64,000 nt of DNA from Mycobacterium szulgai. Its GTDB lineage: Bacteria; Actinomycetota; Actinomycetes; Mycobacteriales; Mycobacteriaceae. The notes below the pieces were generated by a model, which saw only the letters and a program-made list of their open reading frames with translations, did no database searches and had not been told where the DNA came from. Below, one piece after another: positions 56,910-64,000 of the stretch; the first letter of the stretch is position 1; each line of letters begins with the position of its first letter. The translations under genes and the position numbers were made by a program. Location of the stretch: the NCBI RefSeq assembly GCF_002116635.1, contig NZ_LQPW01000031.1, positions 62,001-126,000 of the forward strand. The letters are read 5' to 3'.

Positions 56910-58537
56910 TGCTGCGTCTGCTCGCGCAGAAGGCGCGCAATACCTGGCGGTCGCTGACGTCGATGGGCACCGCGCTGGTGCTGCTGTTCCTACTGGCGCT
57001 CGGCGCGATACCCGGCGCACTGCTGCCGCAGCGCAGCCTCAACGCCGGCAAGGTCGACGAATACCTGAAAGCCCATCCCACGGTCGGCCCCTGGCTCAAC
57101 GAGCTGCAGGCCTTCGACGTGTTCTCCAGCTTCTGGTTCACCGCCATCTACGTGCTGCTGTTCGTATCGCTGGTCGGGTGCCTGACCCCGCGGATGATCG
57201 AGCACGCCCGCAGCCTGCGGGCCAAGCCGGTGGCCGCCCCACGCAATCTGGCCCGGCTGCCCAAGCACACCAGCGCGCAGCTGGCGGCCGAGTCGGCAGA
57301 GCTCAACGCGGTGGCTAACAAGATCGCCCGACGGTTGCGCGGCTGGCGCACCGCCATCCGGCACCACGACGAAACCGCCCCCGAAACCGTGGAAGTCGCC
57401 GCGGAGAAGGGCTACCTGCGCGAATTCGGCAATATCGTGTTCCACTTCTCGCTGCTGGGACTGCTGGTCGCGGTGGCTGCCGGCAAACTGTTCGGCTACG
57501 AGGGCAATGTGATCGTGATCGCCGACGGCGGCCCCGGATTCTGCTCGGCGTCACCTGCTGCGTTCGACTCGTTCCGGGCCGGCAACACCGTCGACGGCAC
57601 CTCCCTGCACCCAATTTGCATCAAGGTCAACGACTTTCAGGCGCACTACCTGGCCTCGGGACAGGCCACCTCGTTCGCCGCCGACATCGACTATCAGGCC
57701 GGTAAAGACCTCGCCGCCAACACCTGGCGGCCCTACCGGCTAGAGGTCAACCACCCGTTGCGGATCGGCGGCGACCGGGTTTACCTGCAGGGTCATGGCT
57801 ACGCACCCACCTTCACCGTGACCTTCCCGGACGGGCAAACCCGCACCTCCACCGTGCAATGGCGACCCGACAACCCGCAGACCCTGCTCTCCTCGGGCGT
57901 GCTGCGCATCGATCCGCCGGCCGGCAGCTATCCCAGCGCCGAGGAGCGTCGCAAACACCAGATCGCGATCCAGGGCCTGCTGGCCCCGACCGAGCAGCTC
58001 GACGGCACCCTGTTGTCGTCGCGCTTCCCGGCGCTGGACGCGCCGGCGGTGGCCGTCGACATCTACCGCGGCGACACCGGTCTGGACACCGGACGGCCGC
58101 AGTCGCTGTTCACCCTGGACCACCGGCTCATCGAGCAGGGCCGGCTGACCAAGGAGAAGCGGGTCAACCTGCGCGTGGGTGAGCAGGTGCGGATCGACCA
58201 GGGGCCCGGGGCCGGCACCGTCATCCGCTTCGATGGCGCCGTGCCCTTCGTCAACCTGCAGGTCTCCCACGACCCCGGCCAGATCTGGGTGCTGGTCTTC
58301 GCCATCACGATGATGGCCGGACTGCTGGTATCGCTGCTGGTGCGCCGCCGTCGCGTATGGGTTCGGCTAGCGCCCATGCCCCAAGCTCCAGGTACGGTAA
58401 GCGTCGAGCTGGGCGGTCTGGCGCGCACCGACAATTCCGGATGGGGCGACGAGTTCGAGCGGCTGACCGAGCGACTATTGGCCGGGCTTGCCGAAGCAAC
58501 ACAGGCGCCGAGAAGGAGCCCACAGGACGTCAGATGA
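56909..58537 (+). CDS. resB: Cytochrome c biogenesis protein ResB
   Basis: A 542-residue ResB/Ccs1 protein of System II. It has three N-terminal hydrophobic segments (LVLLFLLALGAIPGALLP, FTAIYVLLFVSLVGCLTP, IVFHFSLLGLLVAVAAG), a large extracytoplasmic domain from about 200 to 450, and a last helix MMAGLLVSLLV. With CcsA it passes haem and attaches it to apocytochrome c. It overlaps ccdA by TGATG and ccsA by ATGA. Confidence 0.93.
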   Translation: MLRLLAQKARNTWRSLTSMGTALVLLFLLALGAIPGALLPQRSLNAGKVDEYLKAHPTVGPWLNELQAFDVFSSFWFTAIYVLLFVSLVGCLTPRMIEHARSLRAKPVAAPRNLARLPKHTSAQLAAESAELNAVANKIARRLRGWRTAIRHHDETAPETVEVAAEKGYLREFGNIVFHFSLLGLLVAVAAGKLFGYEGNVIVIADGGPGFCSASPAAFDSFRAGNTVDGTSLHPICIKVNDFQAHYLASGQATSFAADIDYQAGKDLAANTWRPYRLEVNHPLRIGGDRVYLQGHGYAPTFTVTFPDGQTRTSTVQWRPDNPQTLLSSGVLRIDPPAGSYPSAEERRKHQIAIQGLLAPTEQLDGTLLSSRFPALDAPAVAVDIYRGDTGLDTGRPQSLFTLDHRLIEQGRLTKEKRVNLRVGEQVRIDQGPGAGTVIRFDGAVPFVNLQVSHDPGQIWVLVFAITMMAGLLVSLLVRRRRVWVRLAPMPQAPGTVSVELGGLARTDNSGWGDEFERLTERLLAGLAEATQAPRRSPQDVR

Positions 58538-59511
58538 ACACCACACACATCAATATCGGCCTTGCCCGATACTCCGACTGGGCATTCACCTCGGCCGTGG
58601 TCGCGCTGGTCGTCGCGCTACTGCTGCTGGCCTTCGAGCTGGCCTACGTGCGCAGCCGCCAGGTCACCGAGCGGGAACTGGTGGCGGCAGGCTCGGTGAG
58701 CACCGACAGCTCCAAACCCGGGATCGTGGTGGACGACCCGCAGCGGCCGTTCGACGAACGTGTCGGGCGGGCCGGGCTGGCGGTTCTCTACCTGGGTATC
58801 GGCCTGCTGCTGGCCTGCATAGTGCTGCGCGGGCTGGCCACCATGCGGGTGCCGTGGGGCAACATGTACGAATTCATCAACTTGACCTGCATGTCCGGGC
58901 TCATCGCCGGAGCGGTCGTACTACGTCGCCCGCAGTACCGTCCGCTGTGGGTCTTCCTGCTGCTGCCGGTGCTGATCCTGCTCACCGTGTCCGGGCGCTG
59001 GCTGTACGCCAATGCCGCGCCGGTGATGCCCGCCCTGCAGTCCTACTGGCTGCCCATCCACGTGTCGGTGGTCAGCCTGGGGTCGGGGGTTTTCCTGGTC
59101 GCCGGCATTTCCAGCATTCTGTTTCTGCTGCGCACGTCCCGGCTGGGCGAACCAGATGCCGAGGGCACGCTGGCCCGGATGGTGCAGCGCTTCCCCGACG
59201 CCCAGACTTTGGACCGGATCGCCTACCGAACCACCATCTTCGCCTTCCCGGTGTTCGGGTTCGGGGTGATTTTCGGTGCCATCTGGGCCGAGGAAGCCTG
59301 GGGACGGTACTGGGGCTGGGATCCCAAAGAGACGGTTTCGTTTGTTGCGTGGGTGGTATACGCGGCCTACCTACATGCGCGGTCAACGGCAGGTTGGCGG
59401 GACAGAAAGGCGGCGTGGATCAACGTCGCCGGCTTCGTGGCAATGGTCTTCAATCTGTTCTTCGTTAACCTGGTGACCGTGGGCCTGCACTCCTACGCGG
59501 GCGTGGGCTGA
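58534..59511 (+). CDS. ccsA: Cytochrome c biogenesis protein CcsA
   Basis: A 325-residue, eight-helix membrane protein of the haem handling family. The WWD-type haem motif is WAEEAWGRYWGWDPKETVSF near residue 250. Further helices precede it, including the WLPIHVSVVSLGSGVF segment with a histidine ligand and the C-terminal FNLFFVNLVTVGLHSYAG. It is last of the System II operon. The ATG at 58534 is chosen over a longer frame from 58357 that lies in resB. Confidence 0.94.
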   Translation: MNTTHINIGLARYSDWAFTSAVVALVVALLLLAFELAYVRSRQVTERELVAAGSVSTDSSKPGIVVDDPQRPFDERVGRAGLAVLYLGIGLLLACIVLRGLATMRVPWGNMYEFINLTCMSGLIAGAVVLRRPQYRPLWVFLLLPVLILLTVSGRWLYANAAPVMPALQSYWLPIHVSVVSLGSGVFLVAGISSILFLLRTSRLGEPDAEGTLARMVQRFPDAQTLDRIAYRTTIFAFPVFGFGVIFGAIWAEEAWGRYWGWDPKETVSFVAWVVYAAYLHARSTAGWRDRKAAWINVAGFVAMVFNLFFVNLVTVGLHSYAGVG

Positions 59512-59561
59512 ACAAGGAAGCTTAGGAATCCGACAGCTATTTCCGACAGGGGGAAAGTCGC

Positions 59562-60788
59562 GTGTCAGAGCACCCAACAGCGGGCGTGGGGGCGCCTCAG
59601 CAGAGCGATCCACCCACCGAAGCCGGCGCGGAGGCTCCGACGCACGCCTTCGCCGGCTTCCGCACCGAGCGGCGCACGGCCGAGGCGGCCCCGCCGGCCG
59701 AGTTGGCGCACTGGGACCCCGCGCCGGACACCGGACCCTTGACCGGCATTCCGCGGGTGGACCCGACCGCGTACGGCGCCTACTACGCCGACGACAGACC
59801 GGCTGAGCGGCCCCAATACCGGCCCGAGCCGTTGCCGCACACGCCCTACCCGGAGTTGTCCAGCAGGATGCTGCTGCGGCCGGTCAAACCGCCACCGTCG
59901 GAAGGCTGGCGCCGGTTGCTTTACGTGGCGTCCGGTCAGCTGATCAACGTGGGGGAGGGGCCCCGCGCCACCCGCTACAACAACATGGTCGCGCAGGTGA
60001 ACCGGCCGCTGCGCGGTTGCTACCGGATCGCGCTGTTGTCGCTGAAGGGCGGTGTGGGCAAGACGACCATCACCGCCACGCTGGGGTCCACTTTCGCCTC
60101 GGTGCGCGGCGACCGGGTAATCGCCGTCGACGCCAATCCCGATCGCGGCACGCTGAGCCAGAAGGTGCCATTGGAGACGCCGGCCACGGTGCGCCACCTG
60201 CTGCGCGACGCCGAAAGCATCGAACGCTACAGCGACGTCCGCGCCTACACCTCGCAGGGCATCAGTGGGCTGGAGGTGCTGGCCTCCGACAGTGACCCGG
60301 CCGTGTCGGACGAGTTCAGCGCCGACGACTACACCCGCACCCTGGACATCCTGGAGAAGTACTACGGCCTGGTGCTCACCGACTGCGGCACTGGGCTGCT
60401 GCATTCTGCGATGTCAGCGATCTTGGCCAAGTCCGACGTGCTGATCGTGGTCAGCTCCGGATCCATTGACGGCGCCGTCAGCGCATCGGCGACATTGGAC
60501 TGGCTGGAGGCACATGGCCACGAAGAGCTGGTACGCAACTCGATCGCGGTGATCAACGGGGTGCGGCCAGGCTCCGGCAAGGTCGACATGAGCAAGGTGG
60601 TCGATCACTTCTCCCGGCGTTGCCGAGGGGTACTCCTGGTGCCGTTCGACCCGCATCTGGAAGAAGGTGCGGAGATCTCCCTGGACCGGCTGAAGCGTGA
60701 GACGCGCGAAGCGCTCACCGAGTTGGCGGCGATGGTGGCCGACAGCTTTCCCGGGGACCAGCGGCGGTCCAACCCGAACTTCGTCTAG
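59562..60788 (+). CDS. MinD/ParA-like ATPase with long N-terminal arm (Rv0530-like)
   Basis: A 408-residue protein. Residues 1-150 are hydrophilic and proline-rich. A P-loop ATPase of the ParA/MinD type follows, with the deviant Walker A LLSLKGGVGKTTITATL at about 163-179, VIAVDANPDRGTL and LVLTDCGTGL. The layout, acidic/proline arm plus MinD ATPase, is also seen in EspI of the ESX-1 system, but no ESX gene is adjacent. The GTG at 59562 follows GGGGGAAAG. Role unknown. Confidence 0.87.
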   Translation: MSEHPTAGVGAPQQSDPPTEAGAEAPTHAFAGFRTERRTAEAAPPAELAHWDPAPDTGPLTGIPRVDPTAYGAYYADDRPAERPQYRPEPLPHTPYPELSSRMLLRPVKPPPSEGWRRLLYVASGQLINVGEGPRATRYNNMVAQVNRPLRGCYRIALLSLKGGVGKTTITATLGSTFASVRGDRVIAVDANPDRGTLSQKVPLETPATVRHLLRDAESIERYSDVRAYTSQGISGLEVLASDSDPAVSDEFSADDYTRTLDILEKYYGLVLTDCGTGLLHSAMSAILAKSDVLIVVSSGSIDGAVSASATLDWLEAHGHEELVRNSIAVINGVRPGSGKVDMSKVVDHFSRRCRGVLLVPFDPHLEEGAEISLDRLKRETREALTELAAMVADSFPGDQRRSNPNFV

Positions 60789-60805
60789 CGATTCAGGCGC
60801 GGTTT

Positions 60806-60964
60806 TTACCGGGGCTTATCGCCGTGGCCCAGTCGACGCAGGAAGTCTGGATCGTCATCGGGTCCGATAACGCGCGTTTTCGGCCGGCTCGTTTGAGCCC
60901 GCGCCGCGCGCCAGCCAATGTAGATCAGCGTCCCCAGAACAAGGACGACGAGCAGGTAAAGCAC
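60806..60964 (-). CDS. 52-residue membrane protein (Rv0530A-like)
   Basis: A small gene with a strong ribosome site: GGAGG at 60971-60975, six bases before the GTG at 60964. The product starts MLYLLVVLVLGTLIYIGW, a single membrane helix, followed by a basic/acidic tail ending in GPDDDPDFLRRLGHGDKPR. This layout matches the annotated small protein Rv0530A of M. tuberculosis as remembered. It is convergent with the MinD-like gene and divergent from the DUF4229 gene. Confidence 0.8.
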   Translation of the reverse strand: MLYLLVVLVLGTLIYIGWRAARAQTSRPKTRVIGPDDDPDFLRRLGHGDKPR

Positions 60965-61010
60965 TCGACACCTCCTTTAGGTGAATATACCCGCGCCGTA
61001 GGCTCAGCCT

Positions 61011-61340
61011 GTGTCAGAAGCACCTAGCGACAAGACCACTGGGACCCGCGGCCTGGTGGACGTGCTGCTCTACGCGGTGGCCCGGTTGCTCTTGGTGGCC
61101 GTGCTCACTGCAGTCATCTATGGGGTGGCCCACCTGGTCGGCGTGACCGAATTCCCGCTCGTGGTGGCACTGCTTTTTGCTTTGATCATCGCGATGCCAT
61201 TGGGCATCTGGGTGTTCACCCCGCTGCGCCGGCGCGCGACAACGGCACTGGCCGTCGCCGGTCAGCGCCGGCGCCGCGAACGTGACCAGCTGCGGGCACG
61301 GCTGCAAGGTGAGCCCGGCGCGGGCCCGGACGAGTCTTAG
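61011..61340 (+). CDS. DUF4229 membrane protein (Rv0531-like)
   Basis: A 109-residue protein with two hydrophobic segments at about 17-40 ([20 protein letters not shown]) and 46-68 ([20 protein letters not shown]), followed by a strongly basic cytosolic tail. This fits DUF4229. It starts with GTG at 61011, and the stop overlaps the end of fabH by four bases. PE_PGRS6, which lies after this gene in M. tuberculosis, is absent. Confidence 0.82.
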   Translation: MSEAPSDKTTGTRGLVDVLLYAVARLLLVAVLTAVIYGVAHLVGVTEFPLVVALLFALIIAMPLGIWVFTPLRRRATTALAVAGQRRRRERDQLRARLQGEPGAGPDES

Positions 61341-62344
61341 CCCGGCGGCATCCGCACGACCTGCGCCGCATAGGTCAGGCCGGCGCCGTAGCCGATCAGC
61401 AGCGCCAGATCGCCGGCCTTGGCCGCGCCGGTCGCCAGCAGCTCGTCCATGGCCAGCGGAATGGAGGCCGCCGACGTGTTGCCGGTGTGCTCGATGTCGT
61501 TGGCGATGATGGCGTCCGGCCGCAGCTGAAGGTTCTTGGTCAGCAGTTCGTTGATGCGGCTATTGGCCTGATGGGGAATGAATACGTCGATGTCGTCGGG
61601 CTGGACGCCGGCCGCATCCAAGGCCTGCTGCCCGACCTTGCCCATCTCGAATGCTGCCCAGCGGAAGACGGCGGTGCCCTCCATCCGCAGGAACGGGCGG
61701 GGGCCGTCCGGGTTCTCGGCGTGGGTGATCCAGTCGATGTCCTGGCGGATGGCGGTGGCCTGTTCGCCGTCGCTGCCCCACACCGCCGGTCCAATGCCCT
61801 GAACCGGTGTTTCTCCGACTACGACCGCGGCCGCGCCGTCGGCGAAGATGAAGCAGTTGCTGCGGTCGTACATGTCGACCGTGGGAGACAGTTTCTCGGT
61901 GCCGATCACCAGTATGGTGCGGGCGCTGCCGCCGCGGATCATGTCGGCGGCGACCCCCACCGCGTACCCGAAGCCGGCGCATCCGGCGGAGATGTCGAAG
62001 GCGGGCACACCCTGGGTGCCCAGCCCCGCGGCGACGATCGGGGCGCAGGCCGGGGTCTGCAGAAAGTGGGTGCTGGTGGCGACGATGACACCGTCGATAT
62101 CGGATGCATCGAGTGCCGCGCGGGCAATCGCCTGGCGGCTCGCCTCGATCGCCATGGAAGCCGCGGATTCCTCGTCGGCGGCGAACCGGCGCGTCTTGAT
62201 CCCGGTCCGGCTGTAGATCCATTCATCCGACGAATCGATCTTTTCGCAGATCTCGTCGTTGGTGACCACACGGTCGGGGCGATAGGCCCCGACACTGAGC
62301 AGTCCGACGCTCTTGGCCCCACTGGTTGTGGCGATCTTGGTCAT
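61337..62344 (-). CDS. fabH: Beta-ketoacyl-ACP synthase III (FabH)
   Basis: Condenses long-chain acyl-CoA from FAS-I with malonyl-AcpM, linking FAS-I to FAS-II mycolate elongation. The catalytic Cys lies in [15 protein letters not shown], His in [12 protein letters not shown], and Asn in [13 protein letters not shown]. It has 335 residues. The next gene on this strand, menA, lies upstream with a 48-base gap. It fits with cmaA2 and the hotdog dehydratase elsewhere in the window as mycolate enzymes. Confidence 0.95.
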   Translation of the reverse strand: MTKIATTSGAKSVGLLSVGAYRPDRVVTNDEICEKIDSSDEWIYSRTGIKTRRFAADEESAASMAIEASRQAIARAALDASDIDGVIVATSTHFLQTPACAPIVAAGLGTQGVPAFDISAGCAGFGYAVGVAADMIRGGSARTILVIGTEKLSPTVDMYDRSNCFIFADGAAAVVVGETPVQGIGPAVWGSDGEQATAIRQDIDWITHAENPDGPRPFLRMEGTAVFRWAAFEMGKVGQQALDAAGVQPDDIDVFIPHQANSRINELLTKNLQLRPDAIIANDIEHTGNTSAASIPLAMDELLATGAAKAGDLALLIGYGAGLTYAAQVVRMPPG

Positions 62345-62392
62345 ACCCGTCCTATCTATTCACGTCGAGTGTGCACCCCCAGCGACGACACG

Positions 62393-63277
62393 TCACGCGG
62401 CCAGCGCTGGGGCCAGCGTCAGTGCTGCAGCCACCGCGATAGACCACACCGCCATCGTCAGCCCGGTGTCACGTAACACCGGGATCAGCTCCGGCCCGCC
62501 CCGGCGGGCCCGGACGGGTTCCGCGGCGCGCAGCGCCAACGGTGTGGCTAGCAACCCCACGGCGCACCACGGCGTTGCCAACATCAGCACGATAGTCAAA
62601 ATCCCCGCGCTGGCCAGCAGCAGCTGATAGAGCACCCGCGTTCGAGCGTCGCCCAAGCGCACCGCGAGCGTGATCTTGCCGGATTGCGAGTCGGTCGGGA
62701 TGTCGCGCAGGTTATTGGCCACCAGTACCGCAGACGACAGCGCGCCGGTCGCAACCGCGAGGACCAGGCCCACCCAGTCCACCCGCAATGCCTGGGTGAA
62801 CTGCGTCCCGAGCACCGCGATCAGGCCGAAGAAGACGAACACCGCGACCTCGCCGAAGCCCGCGTAGCCATAGGGTTTCCTCCCGCCGGTGTACAGCCAG
62901 GCTCCAATGACACAGACGATGCCGACCGCGATCAGCCACGGCGCACTGACCAATGCCAGCACCAGCCCGGCCAGCGAACCGAGGAACAGGCTCACCAGGG
63001 CCGCAATCAGCACGGCCCGCGGGGTCGCCACCCGGGAACCCACCAACCGCATCGGACCGGCCCGATCGTCATCGGTGCCGCGGATGCCGTCGGAGTAATC
63101 GTTGGCGTAGTTGACGCCGACGATCATCCCGACCGCGACAAGCAGCGCCAGCAGCGCCTTCCACCACACGGCCGCGTGCAGCCAGGCCGCCGCGCCAGTG
63201 CCCGCGATGACGGGTGCCACCGCGTTCGGCAGCGTTCGTGGACGGGCACCGGCGATCCACTGCGCGAAACTGGCCAC
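62393..63277 (-). CDS. menA: 1,4-dihydroxy-2-naphthoate polyprenyltransferase (MenA)
   Basis: Integral membrane prenyltransferase that joins dihydroxynaphthoate to a polyprenyl chain, the menaquinone precursor. It has the two Asp-rich motifs [20 protein letters not shown] and [14 protein letters not shown], and about eight hydrophobic segments. The GTG at 63277 gives [17 protein letters not shown] and 294 residues, the family form; a longer frame to 63313 would overlap the divergent gene. Confidence 0.93.
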   Translation of the reverse strand: MASFAQWIAGARPRTLPNAVAPVIAGTGAAAWLHAAVWWKALLALLVAVGMIVGVNYANDYSDGIRGTDDDRAGPMRLVGSRVATPRAVLIAALVSLFLGSLAGLVLALVSAPWLIAVGIVCVIGAWLYTGGRKPYGYAGFGEVAVFVFFGLIAVLGTQFTQALRVDWVGLVLAVATGALSSAVLVANNLRDIPTDSQSGKITLAVRLGDARTRVLYQLLLASAGILTIVLMLATPWCAVGLLATPLALRAAEPVRARRGGPELIPVLRDTGLTMAVWSIAVAAALTLAPALAA

Positions 63278-63293
63278 CAACGCATCCTGCCCT

Positions 63294-64000
63294 ATGCACA
63301 ACAATGGGCTCATGATCGGAGTGATCGGCGGCAGCGGCTTCTACACGTTCCTCGGCTCCGACGAACGGACCGTCAACCCGGACACTCCCTACGGCGAGCC
63401 GAGCGCGCCGATCACGATCGGCTTCATGGATCGGCACGAGGTCGCGTTCCTGCCCCGGCACGGAACTAACCACCGCTACTCCGGACACACCGTGCCGTAT
63501 CGGGCCAACATGTGGGCGCTGCGCGCGCTCGGGGTGCGGCGCGTCTTCGCGCCGTGCGCGGTCGGCAGCCTGAACCCCGGCCTGGGGCCGGGCGCCATCG
63601 TGGTGCCCGACCAGCTGGTCGACCGGACCCAGGGCCGGGCCGACACCTATTTCGACACCGGCGGGGTGCACGCCAGCTTCGCTGACCCGTACTGCCCGAC
63701 GCTGCGCACCGCGGTCACCGGCCTGCCCGACGTGGTCGACGGAGGCACCATGGTGGTGATTCAGGGCCCGCGGTTTTCCACCCGCGCCGAAAGTCAGTGG
63801 TACGCCGGCGCCGGGTTCAGTCTGGTCAACATGACCGGCTACCCGGAGGCGATACTCGCCCGCGAACTCGAATTATGCTATGCCACAATAGCTTTGGTGA
63901 CAGATGTGGACGCTGGAGTGGCTGCGGGCGAAGGTGTCAAAGCCGCGGATGTGTACGCCGGATTCGGGGAGAACATCGAGTTGCTCAAGCAAGTGGTGAG
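63294..64000 (+). CDS. S-methyl-5'-thioadenosine phosphorylase, 3' end outside window (Rv0535-like)
   Basis: The frame runs to the last base, giving 235 codons. It is a purine nucleoside phosphorylase-fold enzyme that splits methylthioadenosine with phosphate in methionine salvage. [37 protein letters not shown] and [22 protein letters not shown] are MTAP-type motifs. The ATG at 63294 ([10 protein letters not shown]) corresponds to the M. tuberculosis start; an ATG at 63312 is an alternative. It is 16 bases from the menA start, divergent. Confidence 0.9.
   Translation, partial: MHNNGLMIGVIGGSGFYTFLGSDERTVNPDTPYGEPSAPITIGFMDRHEVAFLPRHGTNHRYSGHTVPYRANMWALRALGVRRVFAPCAVGSLNPGLGPGAIVVPDQLVDRTQGRADTYFDTGGVHASFADPYCPTLRTAVTGLPDVVDGGTMVVIQGPRFSTRAESQWYAGAGFSLVNMTGYPEAILARELELCYATIALVTDVDAGVAAGEGVKAADVYAGFGENIELLKQVV

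Noticed and set aside
61340..62344. PE_PGRS6 (Rv0532), expected between the DUF4229 gene and fabH
   Set aside because: The two genes overlap by four bases, so no PE_PGRS gene is present here.

Overview
The window is a high-GC actinobacterial chromosome segment that matches, gene for gene and in order, the Mycobacterium tuberculosis region from Rv0485 to Rv0535 (correspondences are from memory of that genome, not from a search). Shared markers are mshA, senX3-regX3 with MIRU repeats, cmaA2, mmpS2-mmpL2, the hemACDB and hemL genes, the System II cytochrome c genes, PPE proteins and ESX proteins. It is not M. tuberculosis itself: PE_PGRS6 and the 13E12 repeat gene are absent, the Rv0520/Rv0521 methyltransferase is one intact gene, and several blocks are extra. 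A slow-growing non-tuberculous mycobacterium of the M. kansasii type fits best.

Layout. 1-5704: ROK regulator (5' cut), mshA (mycothiol), a YbjN-type protein, gpm1, and the phosphate-sensing pair senX3-regX3. 5686-9618: a minus-strand three-gene unit ending in a GMC oxidoreductase, divergent from a FadR/GntR-type regulator with a palindrome over its start. 9619-17976: ppx1, membrane and hotdog proteins, proC, an excisionase-type HTH protein, ribosomal protein bS22, a GalE-type epimerase and an acyltransferase, closed by a strong bidirectional terminator. 18042-24202: cyclopropane mycolate synthase, a hotdog dehydratase, serB1, then mmpS2-mmpL2.

24203-36312 is an accessory island between mmpL2 and the glutaredoxin gene (Rv0508 position). 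It carries a methyltransferase, a PPE-PPW protein, a CocE/NonD hydrolase with its LysR regulator, a divergent TetR regulator with two matched palindromic operators, a PPE-MPTR protein, and a minus-strand operon esxF-like, esxE-like, CpnT-like toxin, small putative immunity protein. The toxin has the CpnT N-terminal and proline-rich regions, but its C-terminus is an ADP-ribosyltransferase domain (R, STT, ExE motifs) in place of the tuberculosis necrotizing toxin domain. The toxin tip and the gene after it are A+T-rich. This is the most interesting system in the window.

36355-42579: glutaredoxin-like protein and the heme operon hemA-hemC-hemD-hemB with two membrane proteins. 42563-48590: a STAS protein and a cluster of acyltransferase, SGNH and esterase proteins for the envelope, including an extra OafA-type gene and a 38-residue protein. 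48782-53531: methyltransferase, amino-acid permease, and an extra pair (PanE-type reductase, D-tartrate-dehydratase-like enolase) coupled to an F420-type protein. 53589-59511: hemL followed by the cytochrome c maturation operon (thioredoxin lipoprotein, ccdA, resB, ccsA), so heme supply sits beside heme attachment. 59562-64000: a MinD-like ATPase, two small membrane proteins, fabH, menA and an MTA phosphorylase cut by the window end. I saw no tRNA, rRNA, CRISPR array or intact insertion sequence.
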